The notes beneath the pieces were generated by a model that saw nothing but the letters and a program-made list of their open reading frames with translations, was not told the origin of the DNA and did not search any database. DNA of 64,000 nucleotides. It comes from Rhodococcus sp. 14-2483-1-2. GTDB taxonomy: Bacteria; Actinomycetota; Actinomycetes; Mycobacteriales; Mycobacteriaceae. The stretch is taken from positions 558,001-622,000 of the forward strand of contig NZ_NPFW01000007.1 of assembly GCF_002259405.1 (NCBI RefSeq), given 5' to 3'. Positions 24,647 to 33,157 of the stretch are shown piece by piece (the stretch's first letter is position 1; the number at the start of each line of letters is the position of its first letter). Position numbers and translations under genes: made by a program.

Positions 24647-26476
24647 CTAGCGCAGAAAACGACCCGCAGCCTCGACGGCAGGCGTCGAACTGCCCGCATC
24701 GTTCACGAACACCGCGAACGCGAGATCACCGGAGATACCGACGAACCAGCCGTGGGCTCCTTCGTTGTTCGCGCCGAATTCGGCGGTGCCGGTCTTGCCG
24801 AGCAGCCCGGGGATGTCATTGAGCGACGTCGCGGTACCGCCGGTGATCGTCTCGCGCATCATGGTCTTGATCTGCTCGGTGACCTGCGGGTCCACCGCTG
24901 CCGGCTGCATGCTTCCCACTCCGGGCTCACCGGCGACGACCGTCGGTGGGCGCAATCCGTTGTTGGCGATCGACGACGCGACCAGTGCCATTCCGAACGG
25001 CGACGCGGTCACCTGCCCCTGGCCGATGGCGGATTCGACCCGCTGCGCCGGGGTGTCGGCCGAGGGCACCGAACCGGTGACGGTCGTCAGACCGGGGGTG
25101 ACATAGTCGACGCCGAGGCCGTACTGCGCGGCCGCGTCGGTCAGTCCGTTCGGCGGGAGTGCCACACCGAGGCGACCCATCGTCGTGTTGCAGGACTTGG
25201 CGAAGGCGGTGTGCAGCGGCACGTCGCCGAGATCGAAATTGTCGTCGTTCGGGATCTGCCTGCCCTCGATGTTCTCGGTCGCCGGGCACGGCAGCACGGT
25301 ATCGGGAGTGACGGCACCGGACTGCAGTGCAGCCGAGGTGGTCACCGTCTTGAACGTCGACCCCGGCGGATACAGGCCGGTGAGAGCGATCGGGCCCTCG
25401 GCATCCGCGGCGGAATTCTGCGCCACGGCGAGAACCGCCCCCGTCGACGGCCGAAGCGCAACGATGGCCGACTGCTGCGGCAGCGACGCGAGCGCATTCT
25501 CGGCTTTGAGCTGCAGTGCCGAATCCAGGGTGGTCGCGATGTCGTCTCCGGTTCCGGCGTCGCGGCCGGCAAGCGGGGTGATGGAGCCGTCCGCTGCAAC
25601 GGCCTGCACAGCCCATCCCCGATTGGCTGCCTGCTCCTGCTCCCACAGAGTCGTCAGGTCGTTGAGGACCGGCGAAACGAGGTTCCGGTCGGTGGCGAGC
25701 AGCCGCATCTGCGGAGCCAGCGTGACGCCGGGGACGGTCGCGAGCTGAGCACCGATGGGATCGATGTCCGCCTGACGAAGCAACACGATGGTCGCCGAGT
25801 TACCCTGCGCTGCAGCGACAGTCGATGTGACGTAGTCGGCCGTGATACCCGGGACGACGGATCCGACGAGGTTCGCGACAGCCACGGGATCGGCCGTCGC
25901 ATCGGCGTTCACAAGGGTGACCACCTGCTGCGACATCAGCTCGACGCCGTTTCCGTCGAAGATGCGCGGCGCGACGAGCGCGTCGGTAGGAGTGAAACGC
26001 ACCGACGAGTCGGCCGTCAGGCCCGGCACCAACATCGCCGGATCCCAGGTGATCTTCCAGCCCTGCTCGGTTTCCGCCGCTGTCGCAGAGGTGGTGTAGT
26101 TCCACTCCTTCGGCTCGCCGTCGGGTTCGGCGGTGCCGTCGGTGGTCGTCGAGAAGCGCCAGCCGGCATTCAATGTGAACGTGCCCGCATCCTCGTTGGC
26201 GTCGACTGCCTCGAAATCGGGAGTTGCCGTGACCGTACCGCCGGCCGAAAGCCCGTCGTACAGCCCGGTGAGCGCCGCCGTCGCGCCGGCCGGATCGGTG
26301 GTCAACGCGGCAGCCTGATCGATATTCGCGCTGTTGACCGCGTCCGCGAACTGCTCGGCGACGGTCTGCGGCTGATCGGGCCCACTCTGACCACAGGCGG
26401 CGAGCACCAATGCCAGTACGGACACGATTGCGGCCAGAGTCGTCGGTCTTGTCGAAGTGCGCACGGGATCGATCAT
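24647..26476 (-). CDS. Class B penicillin-binding lipoprotein (transpeptidase)
   Basis: 609 residues. A lipobox LALVLAAC places the acylated Cys at 28, followed by an NTF2-like MecA-N domain (~40-160), a PBP dimerisation region and a transpeptidase with all motifs intact: STFK (Ser373-Lys376), SCN (428-430) and KTGTAE (561-566). It should cross-link peptidoglycan on the outer face of the membrane and resembles the lipoprotein PBP of mycobacteria (PBP-lipo type). Its catalytically dead paralogue lies 96 bp downstream on the same strand. Confidence 0.93.
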   Translation of the reverse strand: MIDPVRTSTRPTTLAAIVSVLALVLAACGQSGPDQPQTVAEQFADAVNSANIDQAAALTTDPAGATAALTGLYDGLSAGGTVTATPDFEAVDANEDAGTFTLNAGWRFSTTTDGTAEPDGEPKEWNYTTSATAAETEQGWKITWDPAMLVPGLTADSSVRFTPTDALVAPRIFDGNGVELMSQQVVTLVNADATADPVAVANLVGSVVPGITADYVTSTVAAAQGNSATIVLLRQADIDPIGAQLATVPGVTLAPQMRLLATDRNLVSPVLNDLTTLWEQEQAANRGWAVQAVAADGSITPLAGRDAGTGDDIATTLDSALQLKAENALASLPQQSAIVALRPSTGAVLAVAQNSAADAEGPIALTGLYPPGSTFKTVTTSAALQSGAVTPDTVLPCPATENIEGRQIPNDDNFDLGDVPLHTAFAKSCNTTMGRLGVALPPNGLTDAAAQYGLGVDYVTPGLTTVTGSVPSADTPAQRVESAIGQGQVTASPFGMALVASSIANNGLRPPTVVAGEPGVGSMQPAAVDPQVTEQIKTMMRETITGGTATSLNDIPGLLGKTGTAEFGANNEGAHGWFVGISGDLAFAVFVNDAGSSTPAVEAAGRFLR

Positions 26477-26523
26477 GCCCCAGAGCGTCCGCGAAACACC
26501 GGTGGCGCGATCCCCGGATGAGG

Positions 26524-26547
26524 TGTAATCATGTAATCAGTCTTACA
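26524..26547. promoter_or_regulatory. Operator-like repeats before the 181-aa unknown gene
   Basis: The octamer TGTAATCA is repeated in tandem (26524-26531 and 26532-26539). The second copy also forms an inverted repeat TGTAA-N6-TTACA (26532-26547). The cluster lies 22 nt before the start of the downstream gene and 48 nt from the divergent PBP start, a position suited to control of either. Confidence 0.5.
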
Positions 26548-26568
26548 AACACCCACGAGGGAGCTCAC

Positions 26569-27114
26569 ATGAAACCCAACGGACGCTCGTTCGGTCGCCC
26601 CGGCGGCTGGCAGCACGCAGACATTCCGGACGCCACCGACGCCGCCGAGTGGTTCGGTGGCCGACTCCCGGACACCTGGTTCGACGGTGCCGCCTCGGTC
26701 GAGGTCGACCGAGAGGAGATCGTCGTCGTCGGGACATTGCCCGTGGAGCAGGACAGTTCACCCGCAGCCAACGAGGGCCGCATCGCGCGATTCCGGGAAA
26801 CGACCCGCGGCGACCGCATGCAGATCGCCGACGAGGCCGAGAAGCGATACGGACGCAAGGTCGCCTGGGGAGTGAGAACCGGATCCGACGTGGTCCTGTT
26901 CACCCACCTCGCAGTACCGGTCATGACGCGCCTGCGTCAGCCCGAGCGTCGCGTCCTGGACACCCTCGTCGACGCCGGCGTCGCTCGTTCCAGGGCCGAC
27001 GCCCTGGCCTGGGCTGTGAAGCTCGTCGGCGAGCACACCCAGGAGTGGCTGGACGAACTGCGGGGCGCCATGACGACGGTCGACGAGCTACGCAAGAAGG
27101 GCCCGTCGGTTTAA
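26569..27114 (+). CDS. Conserved-looking actinobacterial protein of unknown function
   Basis: 181 residues, soluble, no cysteine. The N-terminal two-thirds are mixed alpha/beta (IVVVGTLPVE, ADEAEKRYGRKVAWGVRTGS). The C-terminal 60 residues are helical with VLDTLVDAGVARSRADALAW, which looks like a ribbon-helix-helix or other small DNA-binding domain. The start ATG 26569 is fixed by GAGGGA 6 nt upstream; the open frame before it is noise. If the C-terminus binds DNA, the TGTAA repeats immediately upstream would be a natural autoregulatory site. I do not recognise the family. Confidence 0.72.
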   Translation: MKPNGRSFGRPGGWQHADIPDATDAAEWFGGRLPDTWFDGAASVEVDREEIVVVGTLPVEQDSSPAANEGRIARFRETTRGDRMQIADEAEKRYGRKVAWGVRTGSDVVLFTHLAVPVMTRLRQPERRVLDTLVDAGVARSRADALAWAVKLVGEHTQEWLDELRGAMTTVDELRKKGPSV

Positions 27115-27247
27115 TTCGCTTGCGTACTCGTCGGGTTCGGGGTTAGCGTGGCCTTCGCCTTGTCGCCCACAGATTCGGAGAGGCCATTGCTCTTCCAGAG
27201 GTTCTAGACGCCTGCAGATCCATCGCACGCACACCTTTGGAGCAACC
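27115..27247 (+). promoter_or_regulatory. 133-bp leader region of the ABC-F gene
   Basis: A promoter is plausible: TTGCGT (27120-27125), 18 bp, then TAGCGT (27144-27149), leaving a leader of about 90 nt before ATG 27248. Antibiotic-responsive ABC-F genes often have regulatory leaders, but I see no convincing leader peptide or terminator hairpin. A GGAGCAACC element precedes the start. Confidence 0.4.
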
Positions 27248-28858
27248 ATGCCTCATTCGTCATCACTGTCCATCTCGAACCTGAGCTTCACATGGCCGGA
27301 CGGCGACCCCGTGTTCGACGCCATGTCGGCCATCTTCCCCAGCGGCTCAACAGGTCTCATCGGTTCCAACGGTGCGGGAAAGTCGACGCTCCTGCGATTG
27401 CTCGCCGGGGAATTGACACCACAACTCGGTTCCATCTCGATACCGGGCGTACTCGGCTACCTGCGCCAGGACGTCGCACTGGACCCCGACCTGCCCGTCG
27501 ATCGGGTACTGGCCATCGATTCGGTGCGAAAAGCATTGCATCGCATAGAATCCGGATCCTCCACCGAGGACGACTTCGCAATCGTCGGGTCGGCGTGGGA
27601 CGTCGAGGAGCGCGCTCTGGCACTGCTGGACAAGCTCGGCCTGGGCAGCATCGTCGGCTCCCTGGACGATCTGGATCGCCGCGTCGGCACCCTGTCGGGC
27701 GGCGAGACGATACTGCTCGCTCTCACCGCACAACTGCTCGCCCAACCCGACGTACTGCTGCTCGACGAACCGACCAACAACCTCGATCACGCTGCGCGAG
27801 AACGCTTGTACACGGCAGTCGACGGCTACGCGGGTGTGCTGATCGTGTGCACTCACGATCTCGAGCTGCTCGAACGCGTCGACTCCATCGCCGAGGTGCG
27901 GGCCGAGCGCAGCGGAGTCTCGCGGCTGCGCATGTTCGGCGGCAACTATCAGCACTATCGCTCGGTCGTCGACGCGGAACAGGAAGCCGCACGGGCGACC
28001 GTCCGTGATGCCAAGAACGACGTCCGCAAGCAGGAACGCGAACTGATCGACACCCGAATCAAACTCGACAGACGCCAGCGATTCGGGAAGAAGATGGAAG
28101 AGCAGAAGCGTGTACCGCCGATCCTCGCGGGCCGACGCAAGCGGGCTGCCCAGGAATCGGCAGGCAAACTTCGCGGGACGCAGAGCGACCGCGTCGACGA
28201 CGCCCGATCGTCACTGTCGGCCGCCGAGGATCTCCTGCGCGACGACCGCGAGATACGCGTCGACCTCCCGGCGACGAAAGTTCATGCGGGACAGGTGGTT
28301 CTCGAACAACCCGAGCTCAGCATCGTCGGTCCCGAGCGCATCGCGCTGATCGGACCGAACGGGAGCGGCAAGACCACCCTGTTGCGGGCTCTGGACGCCA
28401 CCGGGGCAGAGGTGCCGTGGAAGTATCTGCCGCAGCGGTTGGACGTCTTCGACGAATCCCGCACCGTCGCCGAGAACGTATCCGATGTCGCCCCACAGGC
28501 CACCGCCGAACAGATCCGAGGCCAACTCGCCCGCTTCCTGTTCCGCGGATCCGACGCCGACGCCGTCGTCGCAACCCTCTCCGGTGGCGAACGACTGCGG
28601 GCCGCACTGGCACGAATTCTGCTGGCGGAGCCGGCTCCGAAACTACTGATGCTCGACGAGCCGACCAACAACCTCGACATCACCAGCCGACAACACCTCA
28701 TCGACGCCCTCGGAAAATTCGAGGGTGCGCTGATCATCGCAAGCCACGATCGACCGTTCCTCGACGCCATAGCGCCCACCCGCACCATCGACCTCACCCC
28801 GACCGCCGAGCCTCCCGAGTCCGCCGAAGAAGCGCCCGCCCGTAGGGAGTCAATGTGA
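27248..28858 (+). CDS. ABC-F family ATPase (ribosome-associated)
   Basis: 536 residues with two ABC domains in one chain and no membrane segment. Walker A motifs are GSNGAGKS (~40) and GPNGSGKT (~370). The signatures are LSGGE in both halves, and Walker B plus D-loop are LLLDEPTNNLDH and LMLDEPTNNLDI. Between them lies a charged helical linker rich in Lys/Arg/Glu (~240-330), the part that reaches the ribosomal P site in ABC-F proteins. It may be a translation factor or an antibiotic target-protection protein; the sequence alone does not decide. Confidence 0.93.
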   Translation: MPHSSSLSISNLSFTWPDGDPVFDAMSAIFPSGSTGLIGSNGAGKSTLLRLLAGELTPQLGSISIPGVLGYLRQDVALDPDLPVDRVLAIDSVRKALHRIESGSSTEDDFAIVGSAWDVEERALALLDKLGLGSIVGSLDDLDRRVGTLSGGETILLALTAQLLAQPDVLLLDEPTNNLDHAARERLYTAVDGYAGVLIVCTHDLELLERVDSIAEVRAERSGVSRLRMFGGNYQHYRSVVDAEQEAARATVRDAKNDVRKQERELIDTRIKLDRRQRFGKKMEEQKRVPPILAGRRKRAAQESAGKLRGTQSDRVDDARSSLSAAEDLLRDDREIRVDLPATKVHAGQVVLEQPELSIVGPERIALIGPNGSGKTTLLRALDATGAEVPWKYLPQRLDVFDESRTVAENVSDVAPQATAEQIRGQLARFLFRGSDADAVVATLSGGERLRAALARILLAEPAPKLLMLDEPTNNLDITSRQHLIDALGKFEGALIIASHDRPFLDAIAPTRTIDLTPTAEPPESAEEAPARRESM

Positions 28859-28899
28859 CGTTCAGTGGCCTTTGTGGGGGTCAATGTCACGTTGAGTGG
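28849..28899 (+). repeat. Two near-identical 20-bp direct repeats, 31 bp apart
   Basis: Copy 1 (28849-28868) reads GTCAATGTGACGTTCAGTGG and copy 2 (28880-28899) GTCAATGTCACGTTGAGTGG. They differ only at two positions, G/C and C/G. Copy 1 overlaps the ABC-F stop and copy 2 overlaps the earliest possible start of the next ORF, so the second is unlikely to be coding. The GTCAATG core also occurs in the hairpin at 1952-2002. A dispersed intergenic repeat family is likely. Confidence 0.55.
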
Positions 28900-28922
28900 A
28901 CTTCAAAGGCAAGAATCGCGGG

Positions 28923-29708
28923 GTGGAGTACGCCTCGAATGCAGACGATGGAACACGGATCGCGTACACGGTGGTGGGGTCCGGGCCGCCGTTGTTGATG
29001 GTGCACGGCAGTTTTCTCACGCACACGATCTGGCGGACGTTCGGCTATGTGAAGGCGCTGCGCGGCAGTCGGCGGTTGATTCTGATCGACAGTCGTGGGC
29101 ACGGCCGCAGCGAGAAGCCCCATTCTCCCGACGCCTATGCGATGGGCACTATCGTCGGCGATCTGACGGCGGTGCTCGATGCGGTGGGGGTCGATACCGT
29201 CGATTACCTCGGGTACTCGTTCGGGGCTCGGGCCGGGTTGGCGTTGACGGCTGCCGCTCCCGAGCGAGTGCGATCACTGGCCGTCGGCGGCGGTAGTCAC
29301 GGCGCTCAGGCAGGCGCGTTCGATCGCCTGTTCTTCCCCGGATGCGCCGATGTGTTGGAGCAGCGCGGCATGGACGGATTTCTCGAGGTCTGGACCAGCC
29401 ACCGCATGTTCCCGATCGATGCGGGTACCCGAGCGGTGTTCTCCGCCAACGATGCCCAGGCCATGGCCGCGTACATCCGAGCATCCGACGCCGATCCCGG
29501 CCTACCGGACGAGGCGTTGCAACGATTCACCCAACCGTCGCTGTTCTACGTCGGCAGTCAGGACGGCACCAGGCTCAACGACACCCGAGCTGCCGCAGCG
29601 CTGGTACCGAACTCCGAGCTGCATGTCATCCGCGGATTCGACCACGCGACAACGATGGCGGCGTCCACTGAAGTGCTCGGCGTCCTCGAACGGTTCTGGG
29701 ACAGGTGA
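28923..29708 (+). CDS. Alpha/beta hydrolase
   Basis: About 261 residues with the canonical fold: oxyanion strand LLMVHGSFLTHTIW, IDSRGHGRS, nucleophile elbow GYSFGAR (Ser), an Asp after strand 6 (YVGSQDGTRL) and His in IRGFDHATT. The natural substrate is unknown. I chose GTG 28923 (VEYASNADDGTRIAY) rather than GTG 28896, because the latter lies in the direct repeat and adds only a charged stub. It is transcribed in the same direction as the ABC-F gene after a 64-nt gap. Confidence 0.85.
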   Translation: MEYASNADDGTRIAYTVVGSGPPLLMVHGSFLTHTIWRTFGYVKALRGSRRLILIDSRGHGRSEKPHSPDAYAMGTIVGDLTAVLDAVGVDTVDYLGYSFGARAGLALTAAAPERVRSLAVGGGSHGAQAGAFDRLFFPGCADVLEQRGMDGFLEVWTSHRMFPIDAGTRAVFSANDAQAMAAYIRASDADPGLPDEALQRFTQPSLFYVGSQDGTRLNDTRAAAALVPNSELHVIRGFDHATTMAASTEVLGVLERFWDR

Positions 29709-29776
29709 CGTCAGCGCCCACAATTCGCCTCGAGAATCGGAATCCCGCCTCACGCAGCACATAGTGGACAGCCACA

Positions 29777-31465
29777 TCACCTCTTCAGCGCAGGAAACTG
29801 GTCGTCGCGCCACTCGGTCTCCAGCGGTCCGACGGCCGCATCCTCACGAGCACGCAGTTCCACTCGACGGATCTTGCCGGAGATCGTTTTCGGTAGCTCG
29901 AAGAACTCGATTCGGCGCACACGCAGGAACGGTGCCAGGTGCTCGCGGGCGTACTTGAGGATCTCGAATGCAGTGTCCTCGTTGGGTTCCCAGCCCGACG
30001 CCAGCGCCACGTATGCCTTCGGAACGGCCAGTCGCGTCTCGTCCGGGGCCGGCACCACCGCGGCCTCGGCAACGGCGGGGTGTTCGATGAGCACGCTTTC
30101 GAGCTCGAACGGGGAGATCTTGTAATCCGAGGCCTTGAACACGTCGTCGGTGCGGCCGACGTAGGTGATGTAGCCCTCGGAGTCCCGTGATGCCACGTCG
30201 CCGGTGTGGTAGTACCCGTCGGCCATCACGGCGGCGTTGCGTTCGGGGTCACCGAGGTAGCCGGTCATCAGGTTGAACGGCTTCTGGGCCAGGTCGAGGC
30301 AGATTTCGCCCTCGTCGGCGAGTTCGCCGGTGGTGGGGTCGACGATCACCACCGGAACGCCCGGCAGCGGCCTCCCCATCGAGCCGGACTTGAGTACCGC
30401 GCCCGGCGTATTGGCAACCAGCGCAGTGGTTTCCGTCTGACCGAACCCGTCGCGGATGTTCAGGCCCCACTCCTGTTGGACCCGCGAGATCACCTCGGGG
30501 TTGAGCGGCTCACCGGCTCCGATGGCCTCGCGTAGCGAACCACCGCCGCCGGCGAGATCGGCTTGAATCAGCATGCGCCACACCGTCGGCGGCGCACAGA
30601 ACGTCGTCACCTCGGCCCGTCGGATCTGTTCGAGCAACGCTTTCGCGTCGAATCTGCCGTAGTTGTAGATGAAGATGGTCGCCTCGGCGATCCACGGGGC
30701 GAAGAAGCAACTCCACGCGTGCTTGGCCCACCCGGGCGAGCTGATGTTCAGGTGTACGTCGCCCGGGCGCAGCCCGAGGAAGTACATGGTGCTCAGATGC
30801 CCTACGGGATAGGAGATCTGAGTGTGCTCGACGAGCTTGGGCTTGCTGGTGGTACCGGAGGTGAAGTACATGAGAAGGCGGTCGGTGGGAGCCGTCACGG
30901 ACTCGAACGGTACGGCCTCGACGGAGCGAGCCTCGGCATAGTCCACCCAACCATCACACGCGGACGTGGCGATACGCAGGTAGTCACCGGGGACGTCGTC
31001 GAATTTGCCGGTGTCCGAGGGGTTCACGATCACTGCGCGTGCATTGCCGCGTACGACGCGATCGGTCAGATCTGCGGATCCGATGGCAGTGGTGGTCGGC
31101 ATCAGGACCGCGCCCAGCTTCATCACCGCGAGCATCGCTTCCCACAGCTCCACCTGGTTGCCGAGCATCAGGATCACCGAGTCGCCGCGGCCGATTCCCT
31201 GCTGCTCGAGCCAGCGGGCAACCTGGTCGGAGCGACGAGCGATGTCGTCGAAGCTGTACTTGGCCTCGCTGCCGTCCTCCTCGACTATCCACAGCGCGGT
31301 GCCATCGTTGCCTCGCGCGATCGCATCGAACCAATCGATCGCCCAGTTGAACGTCTCACCGAACGACGGCCATTCGAAAGATGCCACTGCACGGTCGTAC
31401 TCGCCGTAGGCGTCGAGTAGTAGATCGCGTGCATTCTTGAATGCCGTGTGTGCCGATTCGGCCAT
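29777..31465 (-). CDS. AMP-forming acyl-CoA synthetase (medium-chain/ACSM-like)
   Basis: 562 residues of the ANL superfamily that activate a carboxylic acid to its CoA thioester through an acyl-AMP. Motifs in order are the P-loop YFTSGTTSKPKLVEHT, the adenine-binding GFGQTETT, the hinge YHTGDVA / YVGRTDDVFKASDYKISPFE and the C-terminal catalytic Lys in PKTISGKIRR. The start ATG 31465 is fixed by AGGAGGAAAC just upstream; the frame open to 31501 is not coding. The likely substrates are medium-chain or branched acids. It is divergent from the DUF3995 gene. Confidence 0.92.
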   Translation of the reverse strand: MAESAHTAFKNARDLLLDAYGEYDRAVASFEWPSFGETFNWAIDWFDAIARGNDGTALWIVEEDGSEAKYSFDDIARRSDQVARWLEQQGIGRGDSVILMLGNQVELWEAMLAVMKLGAVLMPTTTAIGSADLTDRVVRGNARAVIVNPSDTGKFDDVPGDYLRIATSACDGWVDYAEARSVEAVPFESVTAPTDRLLMYFTSGTTSKPKLVEHTQISYPVGHLSTMYFLGLRPGDVHLNISSPGWAKHAWSCFFAPWIAEATIFIYNYGRFDAKALLEQIRRAEVTTFCAPPTVWRMLIQADLAGGGGSLREAIGAGEPLNPEVISRVQQEWGLNIRDGFGQTETTALVANTPGAVLKSGSMGRPLPGVPVVIVDPTTGELADEGEICLDLAQKPFNLMTGYLGDPERNAAVMADGYYHTGDVASRDSEGYITYVGRTDDVFKASDYKISPFELESVLIEHPAVAEAAVVPAPDETRLAVPKAYVALASGWEPNEDTAFEILKYAREHLAPFLRVRRIEFFELPKTISGKIRRVELRAREDAAVGPLETEWRDDQFPALKR

Positions 31466-31569
31466 GTTTCCTCCTGCGCGTGTGATGCCCATCACCACCA
31501 AGCTAGGGGACGCGCACGGCCTCTCGCTACCCCCGAACGGGGGTGCGACGTCGGCTACCCTCGGTCACC

Positions 31570-32043
31570 GTGGCCATCGGATACTTCGCGATCGCATGTG
31601 CTCTGGGGATAGTCCACGCCGCGTTTTCCGGCTATTGGGCCGCAGGTGGGCGGTGGATGCTCAGCTCCGTCGGTTCCTTCGCAACAGAATGGGTCGACAC
31701 CGAACCGCAGACCGCGAAGACGGCACTGCTGGCACTTGCGCTGGTCAAACTCGGCGCGGCAATTCTTCCCGCTCTCGCGTACATGAACCGGCCGCGCCTG
31801 GCAGCACAGAACCGGACCCGGCTGCCGTCGTCGATCCTCGGCATATCCTGGCCCGGCGCTGTGCTGCTGATCCTGTGGGGCGGAGCGTCGTTCGTCGGCG
31901 CGGTGATCGGCCTGATCGCCTCGGACGAGAACCGAAGCGTCAAGTACGGGCACCTGTTCTTCGACGGCATCTTCCTGCTCTGGGGTGCCGCACTTCTGAC
32001 GGCACTGATCCTCTCCCGGAAAGCCCCGTACCGACCGCGCTAG
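31570..32043 (+). CDS. DUF3995 family small membrane protein
   Basis: About 157 residues with four membrane helices; the features are HAAFSGYWAAGG in helix 1-2 and LFFDGIFLLWGAALL in helix 4, as in DUF3995. The function is unknown. GTG 31570 lies 8 nt after a TACCCT box, so a leaderless start is likely; GTG 31543 is an alternative. The stop TAG (32041-32043) overlaps the stop of the convergent ABC ATPase: the tetramer CTAG serves both strands. Confidence 0.78.
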   Translation: MAIGYFAIACALGIVHAAFSGYWAAGGRWMLSSVGSFATEWVDTEPQTAKTALLALALVKLGAAILPALAYMNRPRLAAQNRTRLPSSILGISWPGAVLLILWGGASFVGAVIGLIASDENRSVKYGHLFFDGIFLLWGAALLTALILSRKAPYRPR

Positions 32044-33146
32044 ATGCGCTCTCCCGTCTCGGGGTGGAAGAGGTGGATCGCACCGTCGAGGCGCTTCAGG
32101 CCGATACTTTCACCGATCCTAGCCGGAGCACGCACTGTCGAACGCGCAACCAACGACACCGGTCCCCCGTCGAGTCCCTTGACCTTCGGGTCGTCGAGGT
32201 GCGCGTAGACGTAGGACTCGCTGCCCAACTCCTCGATGAGATCGACCTTGCCCTCGAAGCCCTCGCCGCCGCCGTGGACGATGCCGAGGTTCTCGGGCCG
32301 CATTCCGATGGTGACCTCGTCGATACCCAGGCTCGCGAGCTTGGTCAGCTCGTCGCGCTCGAGCGGGAGCAGGAACTTACCGATCTGGACGCCACCGGAG
32401 CCGATGGGTACCGTCATCAGGTTCATTGCCGGAGACCCGATGAATCCTGCGACGAACGCGTTGACAGGATTGTCGTACAGGTCTGTGGGAGAGGCGAACT
32501 GCTGCAGCTTGCCGCCGCGCAGCACCGCGACGCGGTCGCCCATCGTCATGGCCTCGACCTGATCGTGGGTGACGTAGACCGTCGTGGTGCCGAGCCTGCG
32601 CTGCAACGCCGCGATCTGCGTACGCGTCTGCACCCGCAGCTTGGCGTCGAGGTTGGACAGCGGCTCGTCCATGCAGAACACCTGCGGCTCACGAACGATG
32701 GCCCGGCCCATGGCAACTCGCTGACGCTGGCCGCCCGAGAGCTTACCGGGCTTGCGGTCGAGGTACTCCGTGAGATCGAGCAGACGGGCCGCTTCCGCGA
32801 CGCGCGCCTGACGCTTCTCGAGGCTCACTCCGCGCATCTTGAGCGCGAAGCCCATGTTCTCCCCGACGGTCTTGTTGGGGTAGAGCGCATAGTTCTGGAA
32901 GACCATGGCGATGTCGCGGTCCTTGGACGGAACGCCCACCATGTTCTTGCCGCCGATTTCGATTGCGCCACCGTCGATCTCCTCGAGACCGGCGAGCATG
33001 CGCAGGGCGGTGGACTTGCCGGAGCCGGACGGTCCGACCAGGACGACGAACTCGCCGTCCTCGATCTCGAGGTCGAGGGAATCGACGGCGAGCGAATCGG
33101 CACCTTCGTAGACGCAGGATGCCTTCTTGTACGTGATTGCAGCCAT
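32040..33146 (-). CDS. ABC transporter ATP-binding protein for polyol/sugar uptake (UgpC/MsmK/SmoK type)
   Basis: 368 residues. The nucleotide-binding domain has Walker A GPSGSGKST, signature LSGGQRQRVAMGRAIVRE, Walker B VFCMDEPLSNLDAKLR and the switch His in YVTHDQVEAM. A C-terminal TOBE/MalK-like regulatory domain follows (~240-368). It energises the two permeases encoded directly upstream. The ATG at 33146 begins 11 nt after the permease stop with GGAGAAAG before it. It is the last gene of the regulator-binding protein-permease-permease-ATPase operon. Confidence 0.93.
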   Translation of the reverse strand: MAAITYKKASCVYEGADSLAVDSLDLEIEDGEFVVLVGPSGSGKSTALRMLAGLEEIDGGAIEIGGKNMVGVPSKDRDIAMVFQNYALYPNKTVGENMGFALKMRGVSLEKRQARVAEAARLLDLTEYLDRKPGKLSGGQRQRVAMGRAIVREPQVFCMDEPLSNLDAKLRVQTRTQIAALQRRLGTTTVYVTHDQVEAMTMGDRVAVLRGGKLQQFASPTDLYDNPVNAFVAGFIGSPAMNLMTVPIGSGGVQIGKFLLPLERDELTKLASLGIDEVTIGMRPENLGIVHGGGEGFEGKVDLIEELGSESYVYAHLDDPKVKGLDGGPVSLVARSTVRAPARIGESIGLKRLDGAIHLFHPETGERI

Positions 33147-33157
33147 GAGACTTTCTC

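Noticed and set aside
27148..27207. 19-residue leader ORF (GTG to TAG) before the ABC-F gene
   Set aside because: The best promoter puts the transcription start near 27156, inside this ORF, and it lacks a ribosome-binding site; attenuation cannot be supported.
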